Assembly: GCF_032854445.1 (NCBI RefSeq)
Contig: NC_088299.1
Span: forward strand, 19,151,608-19,215,607
Length of the DNA: 64,000 nucleotides
Direction: 5' to 3'
Origin: Liolophura sinensis
Taxonomy: Eukaryota > Mollusca > Polyplacophora > Chitonida > Chitonidae
In this document: piece after piece, positions 46,405 through 60,100 of the stretch
Layout of the letters: each line of letters opens with the position of its first letter
Position numbering within the stretch: the first letter of the stretch is position 1
Notes under the pieces: model-generated
Databases searched by the model: none
The model's input: only the letters and a program-made list of their open reading frames with translations
What the model was told of the DNA's origin: nothing
Program-made: the position numbers and the translations under genes

Positions 46405-46655
46405 CCATGCTATTCCAGGTTCTACCTGAAGACTGGTGTGAAGGTACATTCTATTCCAGGTTCTACCTGAAGACTGGTGTGAAGGTACATTCTATTCCAG
46501 GTTCTACCTGAAGACTGGTGTGAAGGTACATTCTATTCCAGGTTCTACCTGAAGACTGGTGTGAAGGTACATTCTATTCCAGGTTCTACCTGAAGACTGG
46601 TGTGAAGGTACATTCTATTCCAGGTTCTACCTGAAGACTGGTGTGAAGGTACATG
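46405..46655. repeat. 41-bp minisatellite, 6 nearly identical copies
   Basis: Unit ATTCTATTCCAGGTTCTACC, then TGAAGACTGGTGTGAAGGTA plus C. It contains an acceptor-like TATTCCAG and a donor-like AAG|GTACAT around 25 bases that would read FYLKTGVK. The near identity shows recent expansion. Confidence 0.93.
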
Positions 46656-46799
46656 TAATGGAATGTATTAAGTATCGTGTTTATTGAACCCTGACATCTT
46701 CTTAAACTGGTTATATCGTAGATATGATGTAAATATTCATTGGAGTTTTAACAATACGTGTATTCCTGAAAATGTAAAAATATCTTTGCAGATAAAATG

Positions 46800-47260
46800 T
46801 TTACTACATGAGGTTCTGTATGCATAAGTATTGAAATGTTATACATGAGGTGGTGTATTCATGAGTATTAAAATGTGTTTTACATGAGGTTCTGTGTGCA
46901 TGAGTATTAAGATGTGTATTGCACGAGGTTCTGTATGCATGAGTATTAAAAGGTGTATAACATGAGGTTCTGTATGCATGAGTCAAAATGTGTTTTACAT
47001 GAGGTTATGTGTGCATGAGTATTGAGATGTGTATTGCATGAGGTTCTGTATGCATCAGTATTAAAATGTGTATTACATGAGGTTCTGTATGTAGGAGTGT
47101 TAACATGTTTATTACATGAGGTTATGTATGCATCAGTATTAAAATGTTTTACACGAGATTCTGTGTGTATGGGTATTAAAATGTGTTTTACATGAGGTTC
47201 TGTATTCCTGAGTATTAAAGTTTGTGTTGCATGAAATTCTGTATGCATTAGTATTAAAAT
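46800..47260. repeat. About 40-bp degenerate minisatellite, 11 copies
   Basis: ATGAGGTTCTGTATGCATGA, then GTATTAAAATGTGT, with many point differences and some shortened units. Confidence 0.88.
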
Positions 47261-47504
47261 GTCACATAGTTTTAAGTATTAAAATTTGTCACTTGGAACA
47301 CAGGTGCATGTTCTGCATGTATGTCCATGTATACTGACTTGTAATAAAAGTGTTTAAGAAATAAATTTGATCTTCCTTACCATCATGCACAGCTATTTAG
47401 TGTATCTGAAATAAGCATGTATTGCTTAGAAATGCCTTCTATCTCATTATTACCCAGTCGGCTTAGTGTGCTGCAGTAGGGATGGTTTTGTCACAATGTC
47501 CATT

Positions 47505-47733
47505 TGCACTCAAGAATATTTCAGTTAAACGAGGGCCAGAGTTACGGTGAAAACCGAAACCCGCAACCGAAACCCACAACCATCCACAGGTTACTGACAG
47601 ACCTTCCCACATACAACTGCAGAGGAACTCAACACAAGCTAGATTTGAACTCGCTGATTTGAACTCGCAGAGGTGAAGGCCCCTGGGTCATTGTACTGAG
47701 CTTAACACGCCAACCACTCGGCCACTCTGCTTC
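47505..47733 (-). mobile_element. SINE, old and diverged, - orientation
   Basis: CACTCAAGAATATTTCAG, ACCCACAACCATCCACAGGT and CTGACAGACCTTCCCACATA. Confidence 0.75.
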
Positions 47734-47896
47734 CTGTATGATCTCAATAGAACTCAAACTAGTTTAGGTGATGTCATATTTGGTAGGCAGGTTCAAGTGT
47801 GAAAGATGTGAATACAAAATACGACACAGCTTCTGACTTGACTCATCATACTAGATGGTTTTAAGTAAGTCATCTCGAATATGTCCGTGTGAAATA

Positions 47897-47965
47897 TTTG
47901 TTTATTTAGTTGATTGGAGTTTTGTGCCCAAGAATATCTCGCTTATATGATGGCAGATTTTGCGG
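47897..47965 (-). mobile_element. SINE tail fragment, - orientation
   Basis: TTGTTTATTTAGTTGATTGG, CCCAAGAATATCTCGCTTAT. The following 250 bp are not recognised. Confidence 0.65.
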
Positions 47966-49195
47966 AGGAAACACGACAGCACCAGAGGCAGACACCATCA
48001 CAATAAGTGTTAACAAAACGAGTGCTGCAAAAAAGTGCAGCCCCACCATATTGACATACCATCTACACACTACCGGCCTTTCAACTACAACCCAGACTTC
48101 CAAGGCAACAATGTGGATGATGGTATCAACAAAATGGTGTGCAAACTTAAGACCCAGAAGGTCAGAGTAATATATTTTTGGTTTCTTCAGGAACACTCTG
48201 ATCTTGTGTCACAGAAACCCAACTCACAGGTTAAGCAGAGCTCTCACAGGCTGAGCAGAGCTCTCACTGGCTATTCAATTGCTGTGTGCATTTAACTGGA
48301 GTCATGATGACAGCCATGATACTGTTTCAGTTCTATCTACGTTATAAGAATCCAAACAGATAGCCCCATAGCCTTCATCAATTATCTAGCAAAGGTAGAG
48401 ATGTTTGTCTCTAAATTCCCTGAGGTCGGTGATTCAATTCAATCACTCTGGTTCCCCATTAAACATCTAATATAAACAAGTCCAAAATTCTGGAGTATGG
48501 CATCACACCACACTCAAATAAATAAACAAATGCTAAAATCTAACATTACATTTCTTTCAGAAAAAAAAAGAAGCATTAACATATATGCTTTCAGTCACCA
48601 TTGTAGAAATATTCTGACAATTTTTATTTCAAATGTCACATCTTACAATACATCCAAAATTTTTCACATTATATAAATCATTATGACTAGTAATGAATAT
48701 CGACAGACTGCCACAACCTCACTGGATAAAACAAGTATTACCAAAGCATTTTTCACAGTAATAATGAAAGTATAAATTTCCAAACTAGATAAACAATGTA
48801 CTGAGCATTCTAATTTGTGGAGGATCGTGATAACTAGCAGTAGAGCAGGCCACAATATAATACTATACTGACTTACCCATTACTACCGAGTTCCCACCCT
48901 CCACAGAAAACGTTTTTAATAAACCTAAATATCTTGCGTTTCCAGCATTTTTAAGTACAAATCTTCAAGAGGAGATTATGGTTGACTATTTTGATAGTTT
49001 AATATTTATAGGAATTTGTCCTGAAAAAAAACACTTTTTAAAACCTTTGAAAAGAATTCAAGTGCTTCCATGGACCAGTGAGAACCATGTAAACTGGTTA
49101 GACCTACTTCATCTCAGATTGGCACCTCCTTGTGATACTGAAAACAGACATTAATGAGTAAAATATGTTCTAAATAAATGCAGGTACACAGCATG
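47966..49195. other. Intergenic, no gene recognised
   Basis: No exon or array seen. A weak SINE-tail-like string (AAATAAATAAACAAATG) lies at about 48,515-48,533. Confidence 0.4.
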
Positions 49196-49199
49196 GAAT

Positions 49200-49998
49200 G
49201 TGGATGGTGGGTGCAGCCTCACTCACGTTATCAGCTACAACATGGTGCAGCCTCACTCACGTTATCAGCTACAACATGGTGCTGCCTCACTCACGTTAGT
49301 TATCAGCTACAACATGGTGCAGTCTCACTTGCGTTATCAGCTACATGTGCAACTTCACTCACGTTATCAGCTACAACATTGTGCAGTCTCACTCATTATC
49401 GGCTACAACATTGTGCAGCTTCACTCACCTTATCAGCTACAACATGGTGCAGCCTCACTCACCTTATCAGCTACAACATGGTGCAACTTCACGTTATCAG
49501 CTACAACATGGTGCAGCCTCACTCACATTAGTTATAAGCTACAACATGGTGCAGCTATACTTACTATATCAGCTACAACATGGTGCAGCTTCACTCACGT
49601 TATCAGCTACAACATGGTGCAACTTCACTCACGTTATCAGCTGCAACATGGTGCAGCCTCACCTACGTTATCAGCTACAACATGGTGCAGCCTCACCTAC
49701 GTTATCAGCTACAACATGGTGCAGCCTCACTCACGTTATCAGCTACAACATGGTGCAGCCTCACTCGCATTATCAGCTACAACATGGTGCAACTTCACTC
49801 ACGTTATCAGCTACAACATGGTGCAGCCTCACCTACGTTATCAGCTACAACATGGTGCAGCCTCACTCACGTTATCAGCTACAACATGGTGCAGCCTCAC
49901 CTACGTTATCAGCTACAACATGGTGCAGCCTCACTCACGTTATCAGCTACAACATGGTGCAGCCTCACTCATGTTATCAGCTACAACATGGTGCAATC
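49200..49998. repeat. 34-bp minisatellite, about 24 copies
   Basis: Core GTTATCAGCTACAACATGGT, then GCAGCCTCACTCAC. Since 34 is not a multiple of three, overlapping frames of up to 268 codons cycle through HVISYNMVQ, RYQLQHGAA and LSATTWC. Not coding in my view. Confidence 0.95.
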
Positions 49999-51033
49999 TG
50001 TTATAAACCATAATTTTCTTATGCAAGAATTGTTAGGAATAAATGCTTGTCAAGAAAAAGCAATGCATACAAAGTTGTCTTGCCTGACACAAGGAGCTGG
50101 AATAGTAAGAGGTCATCATTTCAAAACACTGTTATCAAAGTACCCCGTCCTTTACTATTTTCATACTATGCTGATGAAAGCTGGTTGCTTTCTGCACATA
50201 GGGTTTATATATGGTTTATATGTGGAGTATTAAACACCTACAAATGGTTATAACAGCGGTGAATTTCACAGCACATGAGAGTCTACACACGTTATCACTA
50301 AGCCGCTTAAATATCACAAACTATCATTTAAATCATTATCATATCGTCCTTACACACATGAAATAAACTTGTTACAACAACTCTGCAGTTCTTTAAACAT
50401 CTGACCTGAAGATGCTAAAAAAATTCCATACAAATTTCAAGGAATTAAACCTGCCAAAATAAAACATGCACATATACAGTAAGCTACTTATGCAACAGTT
50501 CAGATAAATCAATTTCAACCTTTACAGAAGAGGTAAATTTCAATGAATTCTGACTCATATTTTAAGACTTAGGATAATAACAATTACACGTTCACTGAAC
50601 TGTTTACACCTTCATGTACCCTGTACAGCACATTATTTAATCTCTATAAAGAAAATATACAAGCAGACTTTGTATGATTCAACTTGAAAGTGCACGATCT
50701 TGTCTGATACAGCTTCACAAAATGTGCCACCTTGTCTGACACAGCTTAACAAACATCATCTCTTCAGGGGAGACTACTCTGCTTGGAAATGCGTGCACAA
50801 GACGGTCATATACATGGGGATTTCCCTCTGTTTTACATGTCCATACAGAGCTTACAGGCTAGGGCCTCCATGTGCTTGTGTTCTCCCCTGAACAGATGAA
50901 TGGATTTATGTACATGTACAGCCTCAACATGGTGGAAATATGAATTATGGCAAAGGGTGCTGGTCCCTGACTGCACGAGGTATCCCTCTAAGGCAGATAG
51001 AATCAGCTGGCTGTTTCCCTGTTGGTCCCAGTC
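49999..51033. other. Region 3' of CTSA, no array or exon
   Basis: Likely includes the CTSA 3' untranslated region on the - strand. No confident poly(A) signal was identified. Confidence 0.4.
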
Positions 51034-51117
51034 TCAGTATGGGATGTTCTGTATGAAGTTTGTAAAGAGTTTGAGGGCTGGTGCAGGTCTGTCTGTGGGC
51101 ACCATGTGACCAGATCC
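51034..51117 (-). CDS. CTSA: CTSA last exon (catalytic His)
   Basis: Acceptor TGTTTGGCAG, then [20 protein letters not shown] and FIQNIPY, TGA at 51,036-51,034. The His of GSGHMVP is the third catalytic residue. Confidence 0.95.
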   Translation of the reverse strand, partial: GSGHMVPTDRPAPALKLFTNFIQNIPY

Positions 51118-54100
51118 CTGCCAAACACAACAATGTCACACTTTAATAGAATGGCCCACTTAAACTTTCACACTTGAAATAAATATTTACTGACTTTAAG
51201 GCCATTCTCGAAATTTTTCACTTTATACGACAGTGGTCAGCCTCATGACTCATGAGTGGAGGAAACCAGAGGGCACGGCATACACCACTGACCTGTGGCT
51301 AGCTGACAGTGGTTAGTCTCATGAGTGGAGGAAACCAGAGGGCATGGCATACACCACTGACCTGTGGCTAGCTGACAGTGGTCAGTCTTATGAGTGGAGG
51401 AAACCAGAGGGCACGTCATACACCACTGACCTGTGGCTAGCTGATAGTGGTCAGTCTTATAAGTGGAGGAAACCAGAGGGCCCGGTGTACACCACTGACC
51501 TGTGGCTCACTGACAGTGGTCAGTCTCATGAGTGGAGGAAACCAGAGGGCACGTCATACACCACTAACCTGTGGCTAGCTGACAGTGGTCAGTTTTATGA
51601 GTGGAGGAAACCAGAGGGCCCGGCATACACCACTGACCTGTGGCTAGTTGACAGTGGTCAGTCTCATGAGTGAAAGAAACCACGGGGCCCGGCGTACACC
51701 ACTGACCTGTGGCTAGCTGACAGTGGTTAGTCTCATTAGTGCAGGAAACCAGAGGGCCTGGTGTACACCACTGACCTGTGGCTCACTGACAGTGGTCAGT
51801 CTCATGAGTGGAGGAAACCAGAGGGCCCGGCGTACACCACTGACCTGTGGCTAGCTGACAGCGGTGGGTCTCATGAGTGGTGGAAATCAGAGGGCCCGAT
51901 GTACACCACTGACCTGTGGCTAGCTGACAGTGGTTAGTCTCATGGGTGGAGGAAACCAGAGGGCCCGGTGTACACCACTGACCTGTGGCTAGCTCACAGT
52001 GGTCAGTCTCATGAGTGGAGGAAACCAGAGGTCCCGGTGTACACCACTGACCTGTGGCTAGCTCACAGTGGTCAGTCTCATGAGTGGAGGAAACCAGAGG
52101 TCCCGGTGTACACCACTGACCTGTGGCTAGCTCACAGTGGTCAGTCTCATGAGTGGAGGAAACCAGAGGGCCCGGTGTACACCACTGACCTGTGGCTAGC
52201 TCACAGTGGTCAGTCTCATGAGTGGAGGAAACCAGAGGGCCCGGTGTACACCACTGACCTGTGGCTAGCTCACAGTGGTCAGTCTCAAGAGTGGAGGAAA
52301 CCAGAGGTCCCGGTGTACACCACTGACCTGTGGCTAGCTACTGATTAATTTCCCACAGGTGACGTTATAATATAATATGTAATATAATATATAATGGTGG
52401 AAGACAAAGTGGTGACGAGAGCACCGGTCATCAACTGTTGAAATAATTGTCACCAATCAAAGTGGGAGAATATATAAACTCCCCGCACCTCATGTTTGCT
52501 GCTGACAGATAGGTAGTCATTCTCAAATATTACATAAAAATCTAAATTAACAAAGTGATTAAGCCTATCACTCACGACACTGGTATATCCCTCATGACAA
52601 TGGTATATCCCTCATGACAGTGGTATATCCCTCATGACAGTGGTATATCCCTCATGACAGTGGTATATCACCCATGACAGTGGTATATCCCTCATGACAG
52701 TGGTATATCCCTCATGACAGTGATATATCACCCATGACAGTGGTATATCCCTCACGACAGTGGTATATCCCTCATGACAGTGGTGTATCCCTCATGACAG
52801 TGGTACGTCACCCATGAAAGCGGTATAAATCTTCATATGATTATAAGGTTTCCTTTCCTGAACTTAATAAAAAATCTTGTGATGAAATATTGAGAGTCTC
52901 CATGCTACATGGACAATTTTCTTTTTTTTCTTTTAATCAGAAAGCCTTAGTTGGGTGTCCTTAAGGAAATCTTGAACCTCAATGGTTCTAGTGTTTAGTT
53001 CTTGAACATGTTTAATGTATGACTCACCCTGACAGTGACGAATGTGAGTCGCTCATACTGCTTGACGAATCCGGCCACCTGCTTGGTTCCATCAGCAGCT
53101 ATGTAATACCAAGCCTTACGCTCCTTAGGTTTCTGTAATACAGTCACAGATAAGCAATGAATACAGAACCTGCTTGGTTCCATCAACAGCCATGTAATAC
53201 CAGCCCGAGGCCTCTGTGGCTCAGTTGGTTAGCGTGTTAGCGCAGTGTGATGACCCAGCAGTCGCTCACCAATGCGGTCGCTGTGTTTTCAAGTCCAGCC
53301 CATGCTGGCTTCCTCTCCGGCCGTACCTGGGAAGGTCTTTCAGCAACCTGCGGATGGTCTTGGGTTTCCCCCGGGCTTTGCCTGGTTTCCGCCCAAAACA
53401 ATACTGGCCTTCGTCGTATAAGTGAAATATTCTTGAGTACAGCGTAAAACACCAATCAAATAAATAAATACCAGGCCTTACGCTCCTTAGCCTTCTGTAA
53501 TACAGTCACAGATAAGCAATGACTACAGAGTGTTTAAGTTATTCCTACTTAAGCATTTACATGAATATTTGTCATGGTTGGAATAAAACCTTGAGGGAAA
53601 TTGACAAGAGCACAGATTTCACCAGTTACATGTGGCCATTTGCCAACTATCATACGGTCATTGATGCTCAAGCAGCAAGACACCAGACATGACACCTCAA
53701 CTTGTCATAAAATACTGATGCTGGGCCAACCAGGCAATGGTTTAATGAAGCGCACGTTGATAAACCCTGAACTATCATGTCAACATATGTTGTAGAAATA
53801 TAAACGTCACTTAATTAAGGGTTACTTAACCCTAACTACAGTAAATCACGTAGAGTTTAGCCAAAAATTTCTGGCTGTTTAGCTGATTTGAGTTGCTGCC
53901 AGAGATGACAGGGGAGAGTGATCCGCCCCCAGCTGTGCACTTCATATGCCACATGGAGCAACTCCCCAGGCATAGAATGAGAAACGAGTGTTTATACACC
54001 CACTAGTCCATCTAGACCATCAGTGAAACGTTGTTGGTTGACTTGTTCTCAAGGTTGGGTCGGTCAGTTGTCAAAAAATTTTGACAACATAATTTGTGTA

Positions 54101-57100
54101 AATGATCTAAAATTTCCCCCCTCTGCTACTTTCTCACAGTATGAGTGGGGGGGGGGGGGGGGGGGCATGACGTATGAGATATTATCCCCCTCACCTCACA
54201 TTAGACTTCATGAAGGCTTAGGTTGCTAATCCTCACCACACGTATGCGGGTCAACAACAGTACTTGACAGTGAGGCTTTAAGATTTCCCAACCAGTCACA
54301 CCTTGTTTTTTCTCATGAATTTTACTCATGAAAGTGAATAAAGTATCAAGTGACAATCACATAAAAGTACATTCCAAAAATCTCCACACTAAACAGCCAT
54401 TCTGGCAGAAAATATGTAGAGATGGTACTCGCAACATTTCAACTGCTCAGTGAAGTGTTTTGACTCGACTCATTCAGCACACCATACCTGAGACGTGCAT
54501 TCTGACGCTAGCTTTGTAGCGATTCCACCAGAGCTAACAGCTGCATGTTCACTGAAGCGTGAGCGTGTTTATTGCCACAGGTATGTACAATCCTGTGAAC
54601 ACACTGCTCAGATCCCCACTGCCCCCCAGCTGTGTCCAATTACCAGAAATCACCACTAGACACAAGGAATCATGGGATACACTTTTTAAAATCATCGGCT
54701 AAACTCTACGTGATTTACAGTACCCTTCAGGAAACCAGTCCCAGTCCTGTTTCCTAGCTCTAACCTCACTGTGCTGTGTGCCAAGCAAGGTAGCGTCTAT
54801 CATTTCTCTTTTCACGAGACTAATAACTCTAAACTCTGTTTTTACACTGCACACCCACTGACAACATGGACAGATGGGATGGGGTGGGGGAAAGATGAAG
54901 GGGCACACAGACACCTGTGTGGGTGGGCAGAGAACGGGGTAATTACCGGCTGATTGAGAGAATCCACGAACCACTCATCTCCCAGGAAGTTACACGCCAT
55001 GTCAACATCTCCATTGTACACCAAAACTCGTTTCTGCAAACAGAAGTCATGTTGGATGTGTTCATCTGGTAATTTCCCTCAAACATGTGTAGGTACTGAC
55101 ATTATCTATTGTGTGAGATTAGCATATGTAGTGCACTTGAACTTTTACAACATCTTAAGTCCTGTCGGAGATTATAACCATGCTATCTGAGATTATAACC
55201 ATGCTATCTGAGATTATAACCATGCTATCTGAGATTATAACCATGCTATCTGAGATTATAACCATACTATCTGAGATTATAACCATGCTATCTGAGATTA
55301 TAACCATGCTATCTGAGATTATAACCATGCTATCTGAGATTATAACCATACTATCTGAGATTATAACCATGCTATCTGAGATTATAACCATACATATCCA
55401 GGAGTAGATAAAAAACAAAACATGCTGCTGTCACACTAATCAACAAATGCATACAAGTACATGTGATGGACAAATGGAGATCTGTGATGTGTTAAGATGT
55501 TAGTCTGGTATAAGCTGAAGCATACAGTAAACAAACACAGACAGGAACTCAATGCCACAGTGCTTGGTGCACGTTTGCATGTTACTGTCCTCTTTGAAAA
55601 AAGCCTTTGTGTAAGTATTTCTTGGGCTCTGATTTTGTTGTTTATAGACATTGTAGAAATAGTAATTAGAATCTGTCTGTAGACATAGTTATTTTTCTTG
55701 TTTTTTTTCATGTACAATGAAAATGAGCATATTTTGCTAATATGCCAAAAATGTCTTTTGTTAGAGAAATGCATTTAAAGTTGCTTGTAATTTTGAAATC
55801 CACATACAACAATATATTTAATGTATTTGACTTTACTTTAATACATGTAGTTGGGTGAACAAAGATCTTGGCCACTTTAATCAGACGTTTACAGAGAGAT
55901 ACAGAAGTGTACATTGATCTGTGGGTAGAGACCAGTAATGTTACATGTAACATACCCCTGCATCAAGCACTTTGTGGTAAAACTGCTTCGTGGTAGAGTA
56001 AAGGTTCTTGTAGTGTGAGCCAACTTCAGTGCTGCAAAAATGAAAGAAAGTACTTGAGCCCACTGAAATGCTATAAACATGATACAAATTAGTTATGCCC
56101 AATTCAGAGCGACAAATAGATACAAAGTATTTAGTTCTGCAAATTATGTCAAGTGTTTTGAGTCCACTTCAGTTTTATGGAAAGAAAACCACCATGGTGA
56201 CTTGGGTAAACCACCGACTTAAGGTAAGTCACTCAATAACTTTACCAGGTGTGACTTACTAACTTTAGGTGAGTAACTCAATAACTTTACCAGGTGTGAC
56301 TTACTAACTTTAGATGAGTAACTTTAGGTGAGTAACTCAATAACTTCACCAGGTGTGACTTACAGATATGCGCAGCAGATTGGTAAAAGAAAAGAAGTCT
56401 AACAAATCTAAGATGACAAACACTATAAACAGACACAAGAGCATCACTGCGTCACCATAACCCACAAACAGTGACAGGGACAGAACACACAGGCCATGTC
56501 TGAGGCCGGGTTTTATACATCTACATCTGCAGGCAGACTCTACATACAACAAACTGTACTTGGAACGTACAAAGTACAAACATTTTCGCAGTTCTGGCAC
56601 TGTGGTTTACCTGCATGGCGTCCAGGGGAGAGAACTGGGGGAGATATGGAGGGCCTGCCGTACGGCCTCCTGCTGCAGATACATCACAGTATTCGTGGCA
56701 TTTATACACGGGGGTGTCAGCATCACCTTGCTGGCCTGGTATTTCTCCAACATCTGAAACAGCACAGTCATTCAAAATTACATTTACAGGTGTGTGGTTG
56801 ATGTAATTAAGCAGTGTTATAAGTGCTTCTCTAAATCCTCCAGCTTTTTTTCATACTCTGATCGTAAAATAATATAGTGGCAGTCAGGTTATGGTCAGAA
56901 TTTTTAAAGCAACACCAACTGAATCTTTATTTATTTTTTGTTCACCTTCTAATTTCACTGTTAAGGTAAGAAGGCATGGTCAAGATGAAGTAGTTCACTT
57001 TGACTTTCTATCAACAGATAAATTAACCTTGATTCATGGATACAATATTTAATTGAGCATTAAGTCTGCCACTATATGTACATACAGAAAGAATGATTCA

Positions 57101-60100
57101 AGACACGGTTATCCCAGAAGAATATGTCAAAAATTCTATAAAGTTTTGAAAGCCTAGAAGATGAAGTTCAGCGCTGGGGATATGGCACTGACGGACAATT
57201 CACTCCGCCATCTTGTAGAAGCCCTTATGAACTTGGTCAATCACTACCGCTGAAAACGTCACAGAATAACTGGCTGTAACGTAAAAAAACTATTAGCTCT
57301 CGATTGTTACTGTGGTTTCTTGTAATGGATAGAATGATATCAATGCAACAAACTGGATTTGCAGTTAGCCTAAGTGTTAACCTGATGCATTTTGGAACAC
57401 ACATTTATGATCAGGGAACTGAGAACGGCTGCCAGTGTCACAATGCGTAGGATACTGCAGTAACTGGTCAAGGTGAGCTGGCAAGAAAACCGCCTCAGAA
57501 GAGTCTTTGCTTGAAGAAAATAGTGTGACTTTGCATTATTTTTCCTTACCAAGGTCAGATTTATTTAGAAAATATCTTCCCAAAATCTGAATGAAAGGGT
57601 CTGTTATCAATCAGAAAGTCCTGCTACATTTGGTAAATTCCCTGAAGTCGGTGCAGCCAGCTAGGCCTAATGCTTACACCCATACAGGACAAGGACAAGC
57701 AGGACCGCTAAAACACGACGTTTGTGTCCACGAACACGGCCCTAACCAAGTACCAAACTGAAAGAAACATCAGCCCTTTGAACACAGAACAAAGCTAGGA
57801 CTTTGGTTGGGTATCAGGCGTTTGTTTGTGTTTTCTTATCATGACATCATTAAATTTGATGTCGTCACTCTAGATAGCTATAACATGGCAAGTGGTGTCA
57901 CACATGAGTGGCCAGGTACTGACGATTGTTTGCTATTTATTTTGTTGATAAGCAATGTAGAATTTTTTACATATTTTTAGAACATTTTTGGCATACTACT
58001 TTTTAATTAATTCAGGTTAGTGGTTTACTTTATGCTCACTTCATTACTATCCACAATACTATATAATAAGGACATACCTGTACATGTATTTAGTGAAAAA
58101 TAAACTTTCACTGCCAAAATATCCCAGACAAACTTTACATCAGACAGATATAACCTAGGTGTAGACCATGCATACTTGTAGGTTAGGAGGGTTGCAGTAC
58201 CTTCTTCTGGGCTATGACTCTAGGGTTTGCGCTCATTGGCCAGCCGAACTCGGAGAACTCGAATGTTTGCAGCTGCTCATTATAGCGCAGGCCTTGTCCG
58301 TTCACACACTCGCCGTACAGGTTGTAGATATTCAGTCCTGAGCCGCTGATAGCGCTCTGAGCCCGCAAAATCTGAACAGAAAAGTATGAGAAGTATTGCC
58401 AGTGTAAATTATACCCGCAGTCAGCCATAGATACAAACACTTACTGGAATATACACGAAAATGTCAGCCACAGACACAAACACATGCACTGAGATGTACA
58501 CGAAAACGTCAGCCACAGTCACAAACACATGCACTGAGATGTACACGAAAACATCAGCCACAGACACAAACACATGCACTGAGATGTACACGAAAACGTC
58601 AGCCACAGACACAAACACATGTACTGAGATATACAGGAAAATGCATATAGAATGCTACTGTCTTTTTGGAATACATATCCTCTTCAACACAAACTATTAT
58701 TCTGTGAAGTAACTCCTGCTTAAATTAAGAAGGAAGGAGACATCATAACAGCTTGTCCACAATTTTGCTATCAAAATGTACTCTACAGATTTGCTGTCTA
58801 TTACTCAATGTTTGTCTACTGTTTAAAGATCTGTCAAAAACCTACTGCGTGTCTGCAGCTGTCCTGTCCAACTGCTCCCACAAAGTTACACCTGGTAGCA
58901 TTTCCTCCACAGCAGTTTCCCAGCATATTATTCCAGACCCTATCACAAACAAACAGGAGCATAAGCAATACAACAATATCAACTAAATCTGACTGGATAT
59001 TAAACTTACCAAACAAATACGCATCAAAAAAACTTGATAGAGGAACTGTGCCCAGGTAAAGTGTGTATGCTCTATTTACACATCTTTAGCAAAGAGATTC
59101 TCAAATCAATCAACTCTTCACTGAGTTTACTTCCTATCAGAAGCTGTAGTGTCAAAGATAACAACATTATATTTGCAAGAACAACTTGCGAGTAACAGAA
59201 TAAATATCAGAGACTATGAAGCCCATGGTACAACTTACACATCCCCCATAAGTCCATGGTACAACTTACACATCCCCTATAAGTCCATGGCACAACTTAC
59301 ACATCCCCTATAAGTCCATGGTACAACTTACACATCCCCTATAAGTCCATAGTACAACTTACACATCCCCTATAAGCCCATGGTACAACTTACACATCCC
59401 TTATAAGTCCATGGTACAACTTACACATCCCCCATAAATTCATGGTACAACTTACACATCCCCTATAAGTCCATGGTACAACTTACACATCCCCCATAAA
59501 TTCATGGTACAACTTACACATCCCCTATAAGTCCATGGTAGTATCCAAAGTACAGGAGAGAGTTCTCATTCATGACTGAATCCGACAGTCCATTTCCCAC
59601 ACCAAATCCCTGAAACGTGGAAATTACTGTGAATGACTCCAGAACGTACATGTGTGGGTGGAAAAACATGGCAATCATTTTCACAGTTACAGGATAACTG
59701 TGAGCTAAATGTCAGAATTACTCCTTTGTCTTGTTAATAAATAAAACATTGCCAGACAAAATTGAACCCGTGACAAAGTTTCTGTGTCACAGCTCCTGTA
59801 TTGCGCTAACGTTTGGGGCCTAAAGATGCACCTTCAGAAGCATGTAAAACTTTAAAATTACACTTTTGATGCAAACACTAAAGTTTCTCTGGCAAGAAAT
59901 TAATCAAAGTTCACAAAAAGCTCTCAAGTGTCACAAGAACTAAGAGGGTGGATGAATCAATCAGAATCAAGCCAAATGTGTCAATTGAAGAATTCTAAAC
60001 TTAAGGTGAAACACAGTGTTTTTACCCACAATGAGCCAATGTAAAGATGATTCATTTAATCCAGTATCAGACTGACATACATGTACATGTCAAGGAGCAT

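Noticed and set aside
47906-48196. 96-codon - strand frame with a hydrophobic stretch
   Set aside because: It starts in unremarkable sequence and ends in a SINE tail. No conserved motif seen.
49178-50233. Frames up to 268 codons in the 34-bp array
   Set aside because: The same three peptides rotate through all frames, as expected for a unit not divisible by three.
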